From: Candidatus Obscuribacter sp.
GTDB taxonomy: Bacteria; Cyanobacteriota; Vampirovibrionia; Obscuribacterales; Obscuribacteraceae
Assembly: GCA_016718315.1 (NCBI GenBank)
Contig: JADKDV010000004.1
Coordinates: 62,001 to 126,000 of the forward strand
Direction: 5' to 3'
DNA length: 64,000 bases
This document shows, piece by piece, positions 1 to 7,174 of the stretch (the first letter of the stretch is position 1; each line of letters opens with the position of its first letter). The notes beneath the pieces are model-generated. The model had not been told where the DNA came from and searched no databases. It saw only the letters and a list, made by a program, of their open reading frames with translations. The position numbers and the translations under genes are program-made.

Positions 1-162
1 GTGATGGAGCCCATGGTCGAAAAGCGCCTCGATGAAGTCCACCCCTACCCGGATGGCTCCAACGGCAAGCGCAACCCGGTGCTCGGTGCATTGCCTGTGG
101 ACGATGAAGCGCAAGCTGATCGTTTTGGTCCCAAGCTGATCAAAATCGAGCAGGTGCGCTAG
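1..162 (+). CDS. C-terminal tail of a truncated gene
   Basis: Frame 1 is open from the window edge to a TAG at 160-162, giving 53 residues that end in KLIKIEQVR. The stretch is hydrophilic, rich in charged residues and proline, and I recognise no domain. C-ending codons (CTC, GTC, AAG) match the highly expressed gene class of this window, which supports real coding. The gene start lies upstream of the window, so its function cannot be judged. Confidence 0.5.
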   Translation: MMEPMVEKRLDEVHPYPDGSNGKRNPVLGALPVDDEAQADRFGPKLIKIEQVR

Positions 163-280
163 CCGCCTCTGTAGTTTGAAGTAACCAACGCTTGCCAGGG
201 GAGGTAGCAATATCTCCTCTGGCAATGTTTTTTCTCATATGCAAATTGTCCCTCGGGGCAAAGTAATTTGTGAGGCAAAA

Positions 281-1315
281 ATGCCCAACGACCCTATCGT
301 TTACATACAGGCAATAGGGGTTGTCATTGCGTTTCTAACGCTGTGGCATTTCCGCTATCGCCTTGAGCGCGAGCACGTCATGTATAAGACGCCTTTGCCG
401 CGCCTCTGTCACACTGTCGCTTATGTACGCGCTTACAAGGAGGCAGACTACCTGATCAAGATCAGGCGTGTTGCCGGTACGCTTGTGACGTTTGCGGCGG
501 GCTTTTCGATGGTCATCTGGATGATGGCTTTCGATAATTTCCATCCGATTTCGCTAGGATTGTTCTACGCCGCTGGTTTTATCATGGTGAGCCGCATTTT
601 TCTTGGGCTCGCCTATGACGCCAAAAACAGCACCGCGCGCGGTACAACCAGATGGTATATCGCCAGACGCTACGCCGATGTGATTCATCCACAAGCCTGG
701 GAAAATCCGGAAGCAGCTGCAGCCGGACAGCTTCCCCTTCAAGTAGGCGGCAGCGCATTCACGCCCCTGCTCAAGGTCAATCTAAGCTCCTCACTGTCGA
801 CTCGTTCGGAATTTGTCGAGGAAGCACAGGCCAGCGAGCTTGAACCAGCGCTCGCTCTCAAGCGTGCTCTTGCCTCCTGCAAGAGTGGCTCGCCTCCTGA
901 GGTTGGCACTGCTGTGCTGGTCGCCAGCAAGGACGCTGCTCGCGTGTTGCACGTGTACACTGCGCTTGTGACAGCTGTCGAGCCCTGTCAGATTGTCGGT
1001 ACGCCCTCAGTTGGTGTGCGACTTTTTGCCACCATGGCTGATGGCGTGTTGCCGCCCTGGACCATTACTGCTGCCGGTACGCAATTTGTCGGAGCCCGCA
1101 TGGCTGTGGCTTTTGCGGACAGCGATCAGACTGGTGAAATGATCGAATGGATGGCTACTCCCGATACCGTCCACGTGCTCCTGGCGTCCATCTACGGTCT
1201 CAGCGACCTGGACCGTGATGCCATCAATGAGCTGATCAACCCCGGTACCCCTGCGGGAAATCTGATTTTGCGCAAGCGAAGTCATCCACGGGACCTGACT
1301 AAGAGCTGGTCCTAA
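281..1315 (+). CDS. Hypothetical membrane protein
   Basis: A 344-residue protein of unknown function. There is a hydrophobic segment at the N-terminus (about residues 6-22) and a close pair at about 66-84 and 90-108. A soluble domain of roughly 200 residues follows, with no motif I recognise. I chose the ATG at 281, preceded by GTGAGG, over an ATG at 239 that has no Shine-Dalgarno. The gene ends 29 nt before the thioredoxin gene, so the two may be co-transcribed. Topology suggests a membrane anchor with a large cytoplasmic domain, but that is inference. Confidence 0.7.
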   Translation: MPNDPIVYIQAIGVVIAFLTLWHFRYRLEREHVMYKTPLPRLCHTVAYVRAYKEADYLIKIRRVAGTLVTFAAGFSMVIWMMAFDNFHPISLGLFYAAGFIMVSRIFLGLAYDAKNSTARGTTRWYIARRYADVIHPQAWENPEAAAAGQLPLQVGGSAFTPLLKVNLSSSLSTRSEFVEEAQASELEPALALKRALASCKSGSPPEVGTAVLVASKDAARVLHVYTALVTAVEPCQIVGTPSVGVRLFATMADGVLPPWTITAAGTQFVGARMAVAFADSDQTGEMIEWMATPDTVHVLLASIYGLSDLDRDAINELINPGTPAGNLILRKRSHPRDLTKSWS

Positions 1316-1344
1316 AGTCAACATGCAACAAGAGGACTTACCTG

Positions 1345-2205
1345 ATGAGTGACCCTGTCACGACAAACGGCGCAGACGCAACCGCTAACCCGGTGGTCAG
1401 CGCTCCCGGTAAGACTGTCACCCTCACCGACGCTACCTACGAGTCCGTTGTGATTCAATCGGAGTTGCCGGTGGTGGTCGACTTCTGGGCTCAGTACTGC
1501 CAGCCCTGCCTGGCCATTGCGCCGGCTCTCGAGATGCTCGCCGAGGAATTCGCCGGTCGTCTCGTCATCGCCAAGCTCAATTGCGAGGACTATCCTGAGC
1601 TTAAGGAAAAGCTCGGCATTCGCGGCATTCCGCACCTGCTCGTCTATCACAAGGGCGAGATCATCAAGCGTCACGTTGGCAGCGCACCGCGCTCGACCTT
1701 CCGGGCGCTGTTTGAGTCCACTCTCGTGGACATCGGTGCTGAATCCGCTCCCTTTACGCCCGAGGAGACTGCTGAGCTGGAAGCCGCCATGGCTGCCGCC
1801 GAAGCTGTCAAAAACGAGCAGGGCAATGCGGCCAGTGCTGCCTACCAGGCGCACATCAAGGACGCGATGGCTGAGTTTGAAGCCGTGCGCAACGAGTTTT
1901 TGGGGCGCATGGTCAGTCGTCTTGATGGCGACAAGGCCGCCCTTGCCACTCGCGGTGCTGCCGGCGACTTTGACGAAGCTGTCTACATGCTCTTTGTCGA
2001 GTTGCGCGGTCAGATGGACCAGCCCGAATTTGCCGACCTCAATGCGCGGCAGGAAGCAGCAATGGAGCTGGCCAACAGCCCCGAAAACGAAGTGCACAAG
2101 CAGACGTTTTTTGCCCGGCTCGACCAGCTCGATGCCGAGTATGACGTCACGGTGGAAGCGGCTCGTCAGAAGATCATCGACGCGCGCAAGGCACCTTCCA
2201 AGTAA
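1345..2205 (+). CDS. Thioredoxin-domain protein with CQPC active site
   Basis: A 286-residue protein, about 2.5 times the size of a classical thioredoxin. Residues 24-130 form a thioredoxin fold with WAQYCQPC (Cys52, Cys55) and the cis-proline segment GIRGIPHLLVY. The usual CGPC is replaced by CQPC, which should alter redox potential or partner choice. The C-terminal 150 residues are acidic, rich in Ala and Glu and predicted helical. They are unlike thioredoxin and may be a partner-binding domain. No signal peptide is seen, so it is probably cytoplasmic. The start has AGAGG upstream. Codon use is C-ending, suggesting strong expression. It probably shares a transcript with the membrane protein just upstream. 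Confidence 0.85.
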   Translation: MSDPVTTNGADATANPVVSAPGKTVTLTDATYESVVIQSELPVVVDFWAQYCQPCLAIAPALEMLAEEFAGRLVIAKLNCEDYPELKEKLGIRGIPHLLVYHKGEIIKRHVGSAPRSTFRALFESTLVDIGAESAPFTPEETAELEAAMAAAEAVKNEQGNAASAAYQAHIKDAMAEFEAVRNEFLGRMVSRLDGDKAALATRGAAGDFDEAVYMLFVELRGQMDQPEFADLNARQEAAMELANSPENEVHKQTFFARLDQLDAEYDVTVEAARQKIIDARKAPSK

Positions 2206-2246
2206 GTGCAGTTAGATGGCGTGAGGCTTTGGTCTCATGCTATCGG

Positions 2247-2287
2247 GAGAGAGTCTGGTGGGTAACAACCCCCAGGCTTTTCTCTTT
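2247..2287 (+). terminator. Probable rho-independent terminator of the thioredoxin gene
   Basis: Imperfect hairpin with arms GAGAGAGTCTGGTGGGT and ACCCCCAGGCTTTTCTCT around AACA, then a short T-rich run, 40 nt after the thioredoxin stop. The rest of the 315-nt gap to 2521 shows no gene I can support. Confidence 0.45.
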
Positions 2288-2520
2288 GTGATTTACTACT
2301 ACTTTATGTAGCTGGTGTGGGACTGAAAATTAGTCTTCGTCTTCATATGGCACAATCTGGGCAAATGAGTGAGTGCGTAACAAGTGAGCAGGTTGTGACG
2401 ACAGATGGTTAAAACAGTTGCTGAAGTGATTGTTTGCATACCGCCTGAGAGTGGGTGTTAGCTAGCCTTAGAAGATGCGATGAGGGCAATGAGCATGTCT
2501 GACAATCCGCGGCAAACTCG

Positions 2521-3021
2521 ATGACAGGATGGAAAAATGTCATTCGAGTTTTGTTGATTGTGCTGATCGGCTGCTGGCAGCTGATTGTTATCAATTGCAT
2601 ACAAACAGTGGGTGGAGCCTTTTGGTTTACCGACGAGATTAGTCAAAAGAGGCTCTTGTCGTTTTTGTTCTATGCTCCCCTTGCAGCTTACGGCCTTTGC
2701 TGGCTAATAGTGTCAGTCCAGACTAGAGTCTTGATGATATTTGCACCGATTTTGTTTTGGTTGGTCGGCTTTCCACTACTTGGCTTAACTTGGGGCGGAT
2801 TATCATCAGTCTCATACAACTTTGTACAGCTATGTGCGCTTTACGATATGCAACTCGTTGAGAGTAGGGTCGTTGATGCGCGCAGCAAGATTTGCACCTA
2901 TGAATCAATCAAAGAAGACTGTTGGCCAAAGCACAAAGTCAAGATTTTGAGGCGGGAGACAACTCTGATACCAGGACTAGCTTGGGTCAGAAATTTATCT
3001 CAAGCAAGTGATGAAAAATAG
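2521..3021 (+). CDS. Small hypothetical membrane protein
   Basis: A 166-residue protein with three or four hydrophobic segments: about residues 8-25, 42-62, 68-88 and possibly 90-105. It has a short charged C-terminal tail. No domain is recognised. Its ends resemble the next gene (3164-3628): both have a hydrophobic N-terminus with an N-C-I motif, and near the C-terminus LIPGLAW here against LMPGVW there. They look like diverged paralogues. No good Shine-Dalgarno precedes the ATG, so the start is uncertain. Confidence 0.5.
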   Translation: MTGWKNVIRVLLIVLIGCWQLIVINCIQTVGGAFWFTDEISQKRLLSFLFYAPLAAYGLCWLIVSVQTRVLMIFAPILFWLVGFPLLGLTWGGLSSVSYNFVQLCALYDMQLVESRVVDARSKICTYESIKEDCWPKHKVKILRRETTLIPGLAWVRNLSQASDEK

Positions 3022-3163
3022 TCAGTATCAAATTTAGGTACGATAGTCGTTTTGGCAGGCTGATTTAACAAAGCGAGTCAGTCGGTTAGTTAGGTGTGCT
3101 TGGGCGGCATGATCATATGAGGTACGGTCGCGAACAGCTCATGGTTATGGGGCTAGATACACT

Positions 3164-3628
3164 GTGAGAATTCTTTGCTTGCTTGCCGTATTTTGGTTGG
3201 CGTCAATGCTCAACATGTTCAACTGCATTGGTCTGCAAGTCTGCGCTGAAAGTCCTGTGATCAATGAGATAACTTGGGAGCTGACTATGGTGGCTCCTTT
3301 ATTCATGCTATTTGCTATTTACCTAATATCAGAACGGCGTGGCAAAAACATTTCGTCTGTCATTTTCGTGTTCTACTTTTTGTTACTTTTGCTTTTCTCT
3401 GTGACATCAGGCCAGTTGCAAGCTGGATATGGAGATAGGCGCAACGTCTTCATTCCATGGGACATTTGTGTTGGCAAAACTAGCAAGATAGATTCTAATC
3501 ACACAGTCACAACTTTCTGGACTTTAATATCACCCAATTGGCATCAGAGACTTGAGATCAAGCTTATGCCTGGTGTTTGGATGCGTCGCTCTTTGCCTGA
3601 TATCAGTGAGGCAGAGGCAAAAAATTGA
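3164..3628 (+). CDS. Small hypothetical membrane protein, related to the previous gene
   Basis: A 154-residue protein starting at GTG, with hydrophobic segments at about residues 1-20, 40-58 and 66-85 and a C-terminal soluble part. It contains NMFNCIG near the N-terminus and LMPGVWMRRSLP near the C-terminus, echoing the neighbour at 2521-3021. The two lie in tandem 142 nt apart, which suggests a local duplication followed by strong divergence. Function is unknown. Confidence 0.5.
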   Translation: MRILCLLAVFWLASMLNMFNCIGLQVCAESPVINEITWELTMVAPLFMLFAIYLISERRGKNISSVIFVFYFLLLLLFSVTSGQLQAGYGDRRNVFIPWDICVGKTSKIDSNHTVTTFWTLISPNWHQRLEIKLMPGVWMRRSLPDISEAEAKN

Positions 3629-3717
3629 AACCACTCTAGTTTTTGCAAATCGATACTGTCAAAGCAAAGTACTCGTATCGCTCTTTGAGCTTTTAAAGTG
3701 AAGGCGCGCCCATTCTG

Positions 3718-3741
3718 AGGAGGAGGAGGAGGAGGAGGAGG
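3718..3741 (+). repeat. (AGG)8 triplet microsatellite
   Basis: Eight uninterrupted AGG units in the 351-nt intergenic region between the small membrane protein and the cytochrome gene. No gene was recognised in that gap. The repeat is an extended Shine-Dalgarno-like purine tract but is not followed by a supported open frame. Confidence 0.9.
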
Positions 3742-3979
3742 TGTAGGATTAAAAGTCTAAACTGTTATCGTCAGGCACTAATGACTAGCCATGACCGGTA
3801 ACTAACGCAATTGCTCAAGATGCCACGGTATTGCAAGTTGTACAAAACTCATTGAAGGTGGTTATGATCCGCCGAGAACAGGCACAATATGTGATACTAA
3901 GCACGTGCTCGACGCAAAATTGTTGCTTAGGACTAGGACTAAACCACCTGCCGGCAGCTCAAACTCTCAGGAGAAAATT

Positions 3980-4336
3980 ATGCGAAGAATAGCTTTAGCA
4001 CTTGGACTGATTGTTGCAGGACTGGCTGTTTTGCCGCAGGGAGTTGCTAAAGGTAGCGGTGATAAAGCTGACACCAAACTAGATGGCAAAGAGGTTTACC
4101 TCAAAAATTGTGCTAGCTGTCATCTTCAAAATGGTGATAACAAAGTCAATTCCAAAAAACCAGTTGCAGGCTCCGACAAACTAAAAACTCTGGCACACTT
4201 CAAAAAATATTTGAGCGATCCACCAGGACACATGCCTTATTACGAGCACATCGTAAATGATAAGAAGGTGCTTGAGGCTCTATATAAATATTGCAAATCC
4301 TTGCCATCACTGCCAACCAAGCAAGCGTGTCTTTAG
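3980..4336 (+). CDS. Small exported c-type cytochrome
   Basis: A 118-residue protein with a signal peptide (MRRIALALGLIVAGLAVLP, cleavage near residue 24) and one heme-attachment motif CASCH (Cys44, Cys47, His48). The downstream Met in PPGHMPYYEH is a plausible sixth heme ligand. Size and layout fit a monoheme class I cytochrome c acting outside the cytoplasmic membrane, probably as an electron carrier. The start at 3980 has AGGAGA upstream and puts the signal peptide at the N-terminus; the frame stays open farther upstream but without these features. No respiratory neighbour is present to indicate its partner. Confidence 0.8.
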   Translation: MRRIALALGLIVAGLAVLPQGVAKGSGDKADTKLDGKEVYLKNCASCHLQNGDNKVNSKKPVAGSDKLKTLAHFKKYLSDPPGHMPYYEHIVNDKKVLEALYKYCKSLPSLPTKQACL

Positions 4337-4393
4337 GATATTGAATTTAAGGGTGTGCAAAATAGTTTAGGGGTGTGCACCGAATATGGTGAC

Positions 4394-4987
4394 TTAGCCT
4401 CGTTTCGCAAATTGTATTAACGGCTCGTAGTTGCCTTTGTCCGCTTTTCTCAATGCGCTCAAATAATTGGTCCTAGTGTTGCCGTCCAGCTCGATCGATT
4501 CTCCTCCCCAGGTGAAATGGGGCTCTCCTGCAAACAGCATTAACAAATCTGCAACCAAGCGCGAATGTCGCCCGTTTCCGTTTGGAAAGGGATGAATACT
4601 TACCAGGCGGTGATGAAATCGAATGGCACAGATGTCCATCGGAAATGTTTTATTCTCTAACCAGTAATTACCATCACCACATAATGCAGACAGCTGTGTT
4701 TGAATTAAGTAAGGCTCGACACCAATGTTTTTCCCCGTAGTTCTGAAGGTTCCAGCCCATTTCCAGGTGTCATCAAACATTCGTTTGTGTAGGAGTCTGA
4801 GCGAGTCGATTGATAGAAGATTATTCTTGAGTTTTCGACTCTTTCGCGCCCATGCCACAGCCTGAGCGATATTCGCTTGTTCGAATGCGTTTAACTCACC
4901 TCTTGTCGTCAAGCCTGGCTTTAGTCCCGCCGCCTCATCAGGGTCAAGCGGTGTTGCGCCTTCGGGAATGTCGGTTTCATTTATCAT
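4394..4987 (-). CDS. Fic-family protein (mobile mystery protein B)
   Basis: A 197-residue protein with the Fic core HPFPNGNGRHSR at residues 132-143. It contains the catalytic His132 and the phosphate-binding GNGR, so it should transfer AMP or a similar group from a nucleotide to a target protein. The N-terminal TTRGEL (residues 27-32) lies where inhibitory helices sit in some Fic proteins, but it departs from the classical (S/T)xxxE(G/N) motif. Its start overlaps the stop of the XRE gene upstream by 11 nt, indicating translational coupling. The pair matches the mobile mystery A/B module described from mobile and plasmid regions, with toxin-antitoxin-like organisation. Toxicity is inferred, not shown. 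Confidence 0.88.
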   Translation of the reverse strand: MINETDIPEGATPLDPDEAAGLKPGLTTRGELNAFEQANIAQAVAWARKSRKLKNNLLSIDSLRLLHKRMFDDTWKWAGTFRTTGKNIGVEPYLIQTQLSALCGDGNYWLENKTFPMDICAIRFHHRLVSIHPFPNGNGRHSRLVADLLMLFAGEPHFTWGGESIELDGNTRTNYLSALRKADKGNYEPLIQFAKRG

Positions 4988-5438
4988 GCTTCCATAGTTC
5001 CCGCTTGCCTTTGCGTAGTAAGTCCTCTGCTAACTCATCTATCAGCGAATTTTGTTCTGCTGTCTCCGTTGTTTGTTGCTCAAGGGCCATTGTTCGGAAC
5101 ACAGAGTTAGACAACTCCCTCGCTCTCAGCTGGGCTTGATTGGTAACCATCTGTTCAAGGCTGACTTCCGGTACCAACGCGTACACCAGCTTGCAGCCCA
5201 AAGCCGCCGCGGCCTTTTCCAATGACTTAATTGTGATAGTCCCGTTGCGCTCGCTGGCTTCTAGATCCATCACTGTGGACTGACTAACTCCCATCCTGTC
5301 TGCCAATTGATAGCTGCTCATCTCTAAAGCATCTCTGATCTCGCGAATATAGCCATGCGGCAGCCTGCTGACTCCGCGCAGCCCTTTCAGCCCTTCTTCC
5401 AGTTGCCGCCTTCTCAGTTTTGTGGTGAATTTTGTCAT
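4977..5438 (-). CDS. XRE-type HTH regulator (mobile mystery protein A)
   Basis: A 153-residue DNA-binding protein. The helix-turn-helix lies around residues 36-75 (ALEMSSYQLADRMGVSQSTV, then DLEASE), typical of Cro/C1-type repressors. AGGA precedes the ATG by 9 nt. It is the first gene of a two-gene unit with the Fic gene and probably represses its own promoter at 5469-5496. In the mobile mystery A/B family this partner is thought to play the regulator or antitoxin-like role, which is inference here. Confidence 0.85.
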   Translation of the reverse strand: MTKFTTKLRRRQLEEGLKGLRGVSRLPHGYIREIRDALEMSSYQLADRMGVSQSTVMDLEASERNGTITIKSLEKAAAALGCKLVYALVPEVSLEQMVTNQAQLRARELSNSVFRTMALEQQTTETAEQNSLIDELAEDLLRKGKRELWKHDK

Positions 5439-5468
5439 TACTGCGATCCTGGTGAGTGGGTATAGCCA

Positions 5469-5496
5469 ATTGTATCAAATGCAAACGACCGGTCAA
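5469..5496 (-). promoter_or_regulatory. Putative promoter of the XRE-Fic operon
   Basis: On the minus strand, TTGACC and TACAAT are separated by 16 nt, about 30 nt upstream of the XRE start codon. This is a good sigma-70-like match read by eye. Confidence 0.5.
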
Positions 5497-5518
5497 TGCC
5501 TATTGAAAGAGTTAAACA

Positions 5519-5569
5519 TGAATGGTTGTAACCGTTGAGAAGATGAGTTGTTGAATGGCTGTAGCCGTT
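5519..5569. repeat. Two 18-nt direct repeats with covarying palindromic cores
   Basis: TGAATGGTTGTAACCGTT at 5519-5536 recurs as TGAATGGCTGTAGCCGTT at 5552-5569, with a 33-nt period. Each contains a small palindrome (GGTT-GT-AACC and GGCT-GT-AGCC) whose arms changed together. They lie between the XRE-Fic promoter and the next gene and could be binding sites or the edge of a mobile module. Confidence 0.6.
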
Positions 5570-5664
5570 TATTCTGCGGCGGTACTTTTGTGGTCGGCAG
5601 TGTCTTGATTGTGTGCTATTTGCTCAACTGCCAGTCCTTGAGTCACAATAGTTGCAGATAGCAT

Positions 5665-6642
5665 TTGTCTAGAGATAATTTGGCTAAGAGTTCGCAAACT
5701 ATCTGGCTTGCCACAGGTACACTTTGCCTGGCTGTTTGTGCTGGGGTCTTTACCTGCGTTATCGCGGGCGATTTGGATTTTTTCCCTGCTAAAGCAGACC
5801 AGTTCCAAGTTGAGGCAAAGGGCATAGAGGCAGATATTCTTTCGCCTGCTAATGGCATTGTCTCTGACGCACTGGCGACTGGTCAGGAGGTGGTTGAAGA
5901 AGCTGTAACTGTAGAGCCGGGCAGCATTGTGGCTAATGTTGACAATGCATCTTTACTCAAATTGCTCTACGGCAATTATGATGCTGCCTCATGCCGAGCT
6001 TTGCGTCGTGGTGTGTTTTGGCATACTGATGATGGCGCTTTATCGCGCATGGGCAGTGGTTATGCAAGAGTCTTAAAAGCTGTGGATTATTGCCAGGGTG
6101 GCAAACAAAAGCGAGCAGTCATTATTGGCACAAGCAAAAGTGGAGATAAGAGCAGCCTTTTGCTCAGTGTTTGTCTACTTGTGCGCGATGGCACTCTTTG
6201 GCAGGTGTCGGATTACCAACAGTATTTGGCGTTTTTGGACGTGGGCAATGACAAAGCTGATGTGGATTGGCAGCAAATTGGCACCGATGTCTGGGTGCTA
6301 AAGACTAGATCTGTTGGCGATTCTAAAAACCAAGATCGCTTTGTTGAGTGCGCTTTGTATGAGCCAAATCCTGGCAGGTGGACTCAGATATTTGCACAGC
6401 GCGAGTGGTTTGATAGCAAGAGTCATGTGGATATAGCACTCAAAGTTTTGCCTGGCGATAAGCCTCACAGGGACTTACTTATGACTGCTAGCGTCAGGCG
6501 ACAGGGTGCTGTCAAAACCCTGCTCAGTTTTGAGGGTGACAGCTATAAGACAGCGCGAGTTTATCCTTATGTCGCTAATAACAGATTCAGATATTCGCAC
6601 AAAATTTCTGCCACAGATTGGGATGGAGAGAGGCCCAACTAG
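5665..6642 (+). CDS. Hypothetical exported or membrane-anchored protein
   Basis: A 325-residue protein starting at TTG. A hydrophobic segment at residues 13-34 acts as a signal peptide or N-terminal anchor. The rest is soluble and mixed, with no motif I recognise. A terminator overlaps its stop codon. Codon use is A/T-leaning like most hypothetical genes here. Function is unknown; the start codon choice is the least certain part. Confidence 0.6.
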   Translation: MSRDNLAKSSQTIWLATGTLCLAVCAGVFTCVIAGDLDFFPAKADQFQVEAKGIEADILSPANGIVSDALATGQEVVEEAVTVEPGSIVANVDNASLLKLLYGNYDAASCRALRRGVFWHTDDGALSRMGSGYARVLKAVDYCQGGKQKRAVIIGTSKSGDKSSLLLSVCLLVRDGTLWQVSDYQQYLAFLDVGNDKADVDWQQIGTDVWVLKTRSVGDSKNQDRFVECALYEPNPGRWTQIFAQREWFDSKSHVDIALKVLPGDKPHRDLLMTASVRRQGAVKTLLSFEGDSYKTARVYPYVANNRFRYSHKISATDWDGERPN

Positions 6643-6681
6643 GATACTCATTTGCGACTAGTTAGGGGTGTCTCTCTTTTT
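6626..6681 (+). terminator. Terminator overlapping the stop codon
   Basis: Arms GAGAGAGGCCCAACTAG and CTAGTTAGGGGTGTCTCTC pair with few mismatches and are followed by TTTTT. The left arm includes the stop codon of the 5665-6642 gene. Confidence 0.6.
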
Positions 6682-6700
6682 GAGTCGATCAAAAACTCGT

Positions 6701-6805
6701 CCAGCTGTGTTAAGCTCAAAATTAAATCTGCTTGACACTTAAACCGCCCATGGTGGCATTGTTTGAAAAATGAGAAATGGCTGAAACGCCCACGCAACAA
6801 TGCTT
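6701..6805 (+). repeat. Dispersed intergenic repeat, copy 1
   Basis: A 105-nt stretch matches 14364-14468 without gaps; by hand count about 86 of 105 positions are identical. The best-kept blocks are GTGTTAAGCTCAAAATTAAA, CGCCCATGGTGGCA and ATGGCTGAAACGCCCA. A TTGACA sits at 6732-6737 in both copies. No gene is supported in this 532-nt gap (6643-7174) apart from this element; the flanks continue with weaker similarity. Confidence 0.85.
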
Positions 6806-7174
6806 AACATCACTATCGTTACATTCGCCCAGTTTTAAAATGGGACTACCATCAGGTTGATTTATCGCGTCAATTAATCTCGGATCCTGCAAACAATTCG
6901 ATATTAGTCATCGTTATCCGCTTTTGCTTTTTGAGAGTTGTTTACCTCTAAAGACTATTTAGTGCCAATTAAAATCAAAGTCCCGGACCAACAGGTTTGC
7001 TTTAATCCACATGTTGTGTGGTGATACTATACCATGTACGAGAAGCGGGCAAAAGAAAAGAAAGCCCCGCGGTTAGTGTTTTACACTGACTGCGAGACTT
7101 TCTTGCTAGGAGATTTGATCGATTGTTTTACCTGCGGCTTTTATCGCATCCAGCTGTCACTGCTCAGCGAGCAA

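Noticed and set aside
3718..3741. AGG run as a ribosome-binding site
   Set aside because: No open frame begins at a suitable distance downstream.
6732..6805. The 105-nt repeat as a plain sigma-70 promoter
   Set aside because: TTGACA is conserved in both copies, but no TATAAT-like box lies 16-18 nt downstream, and conservation extends well beyond a promoter.
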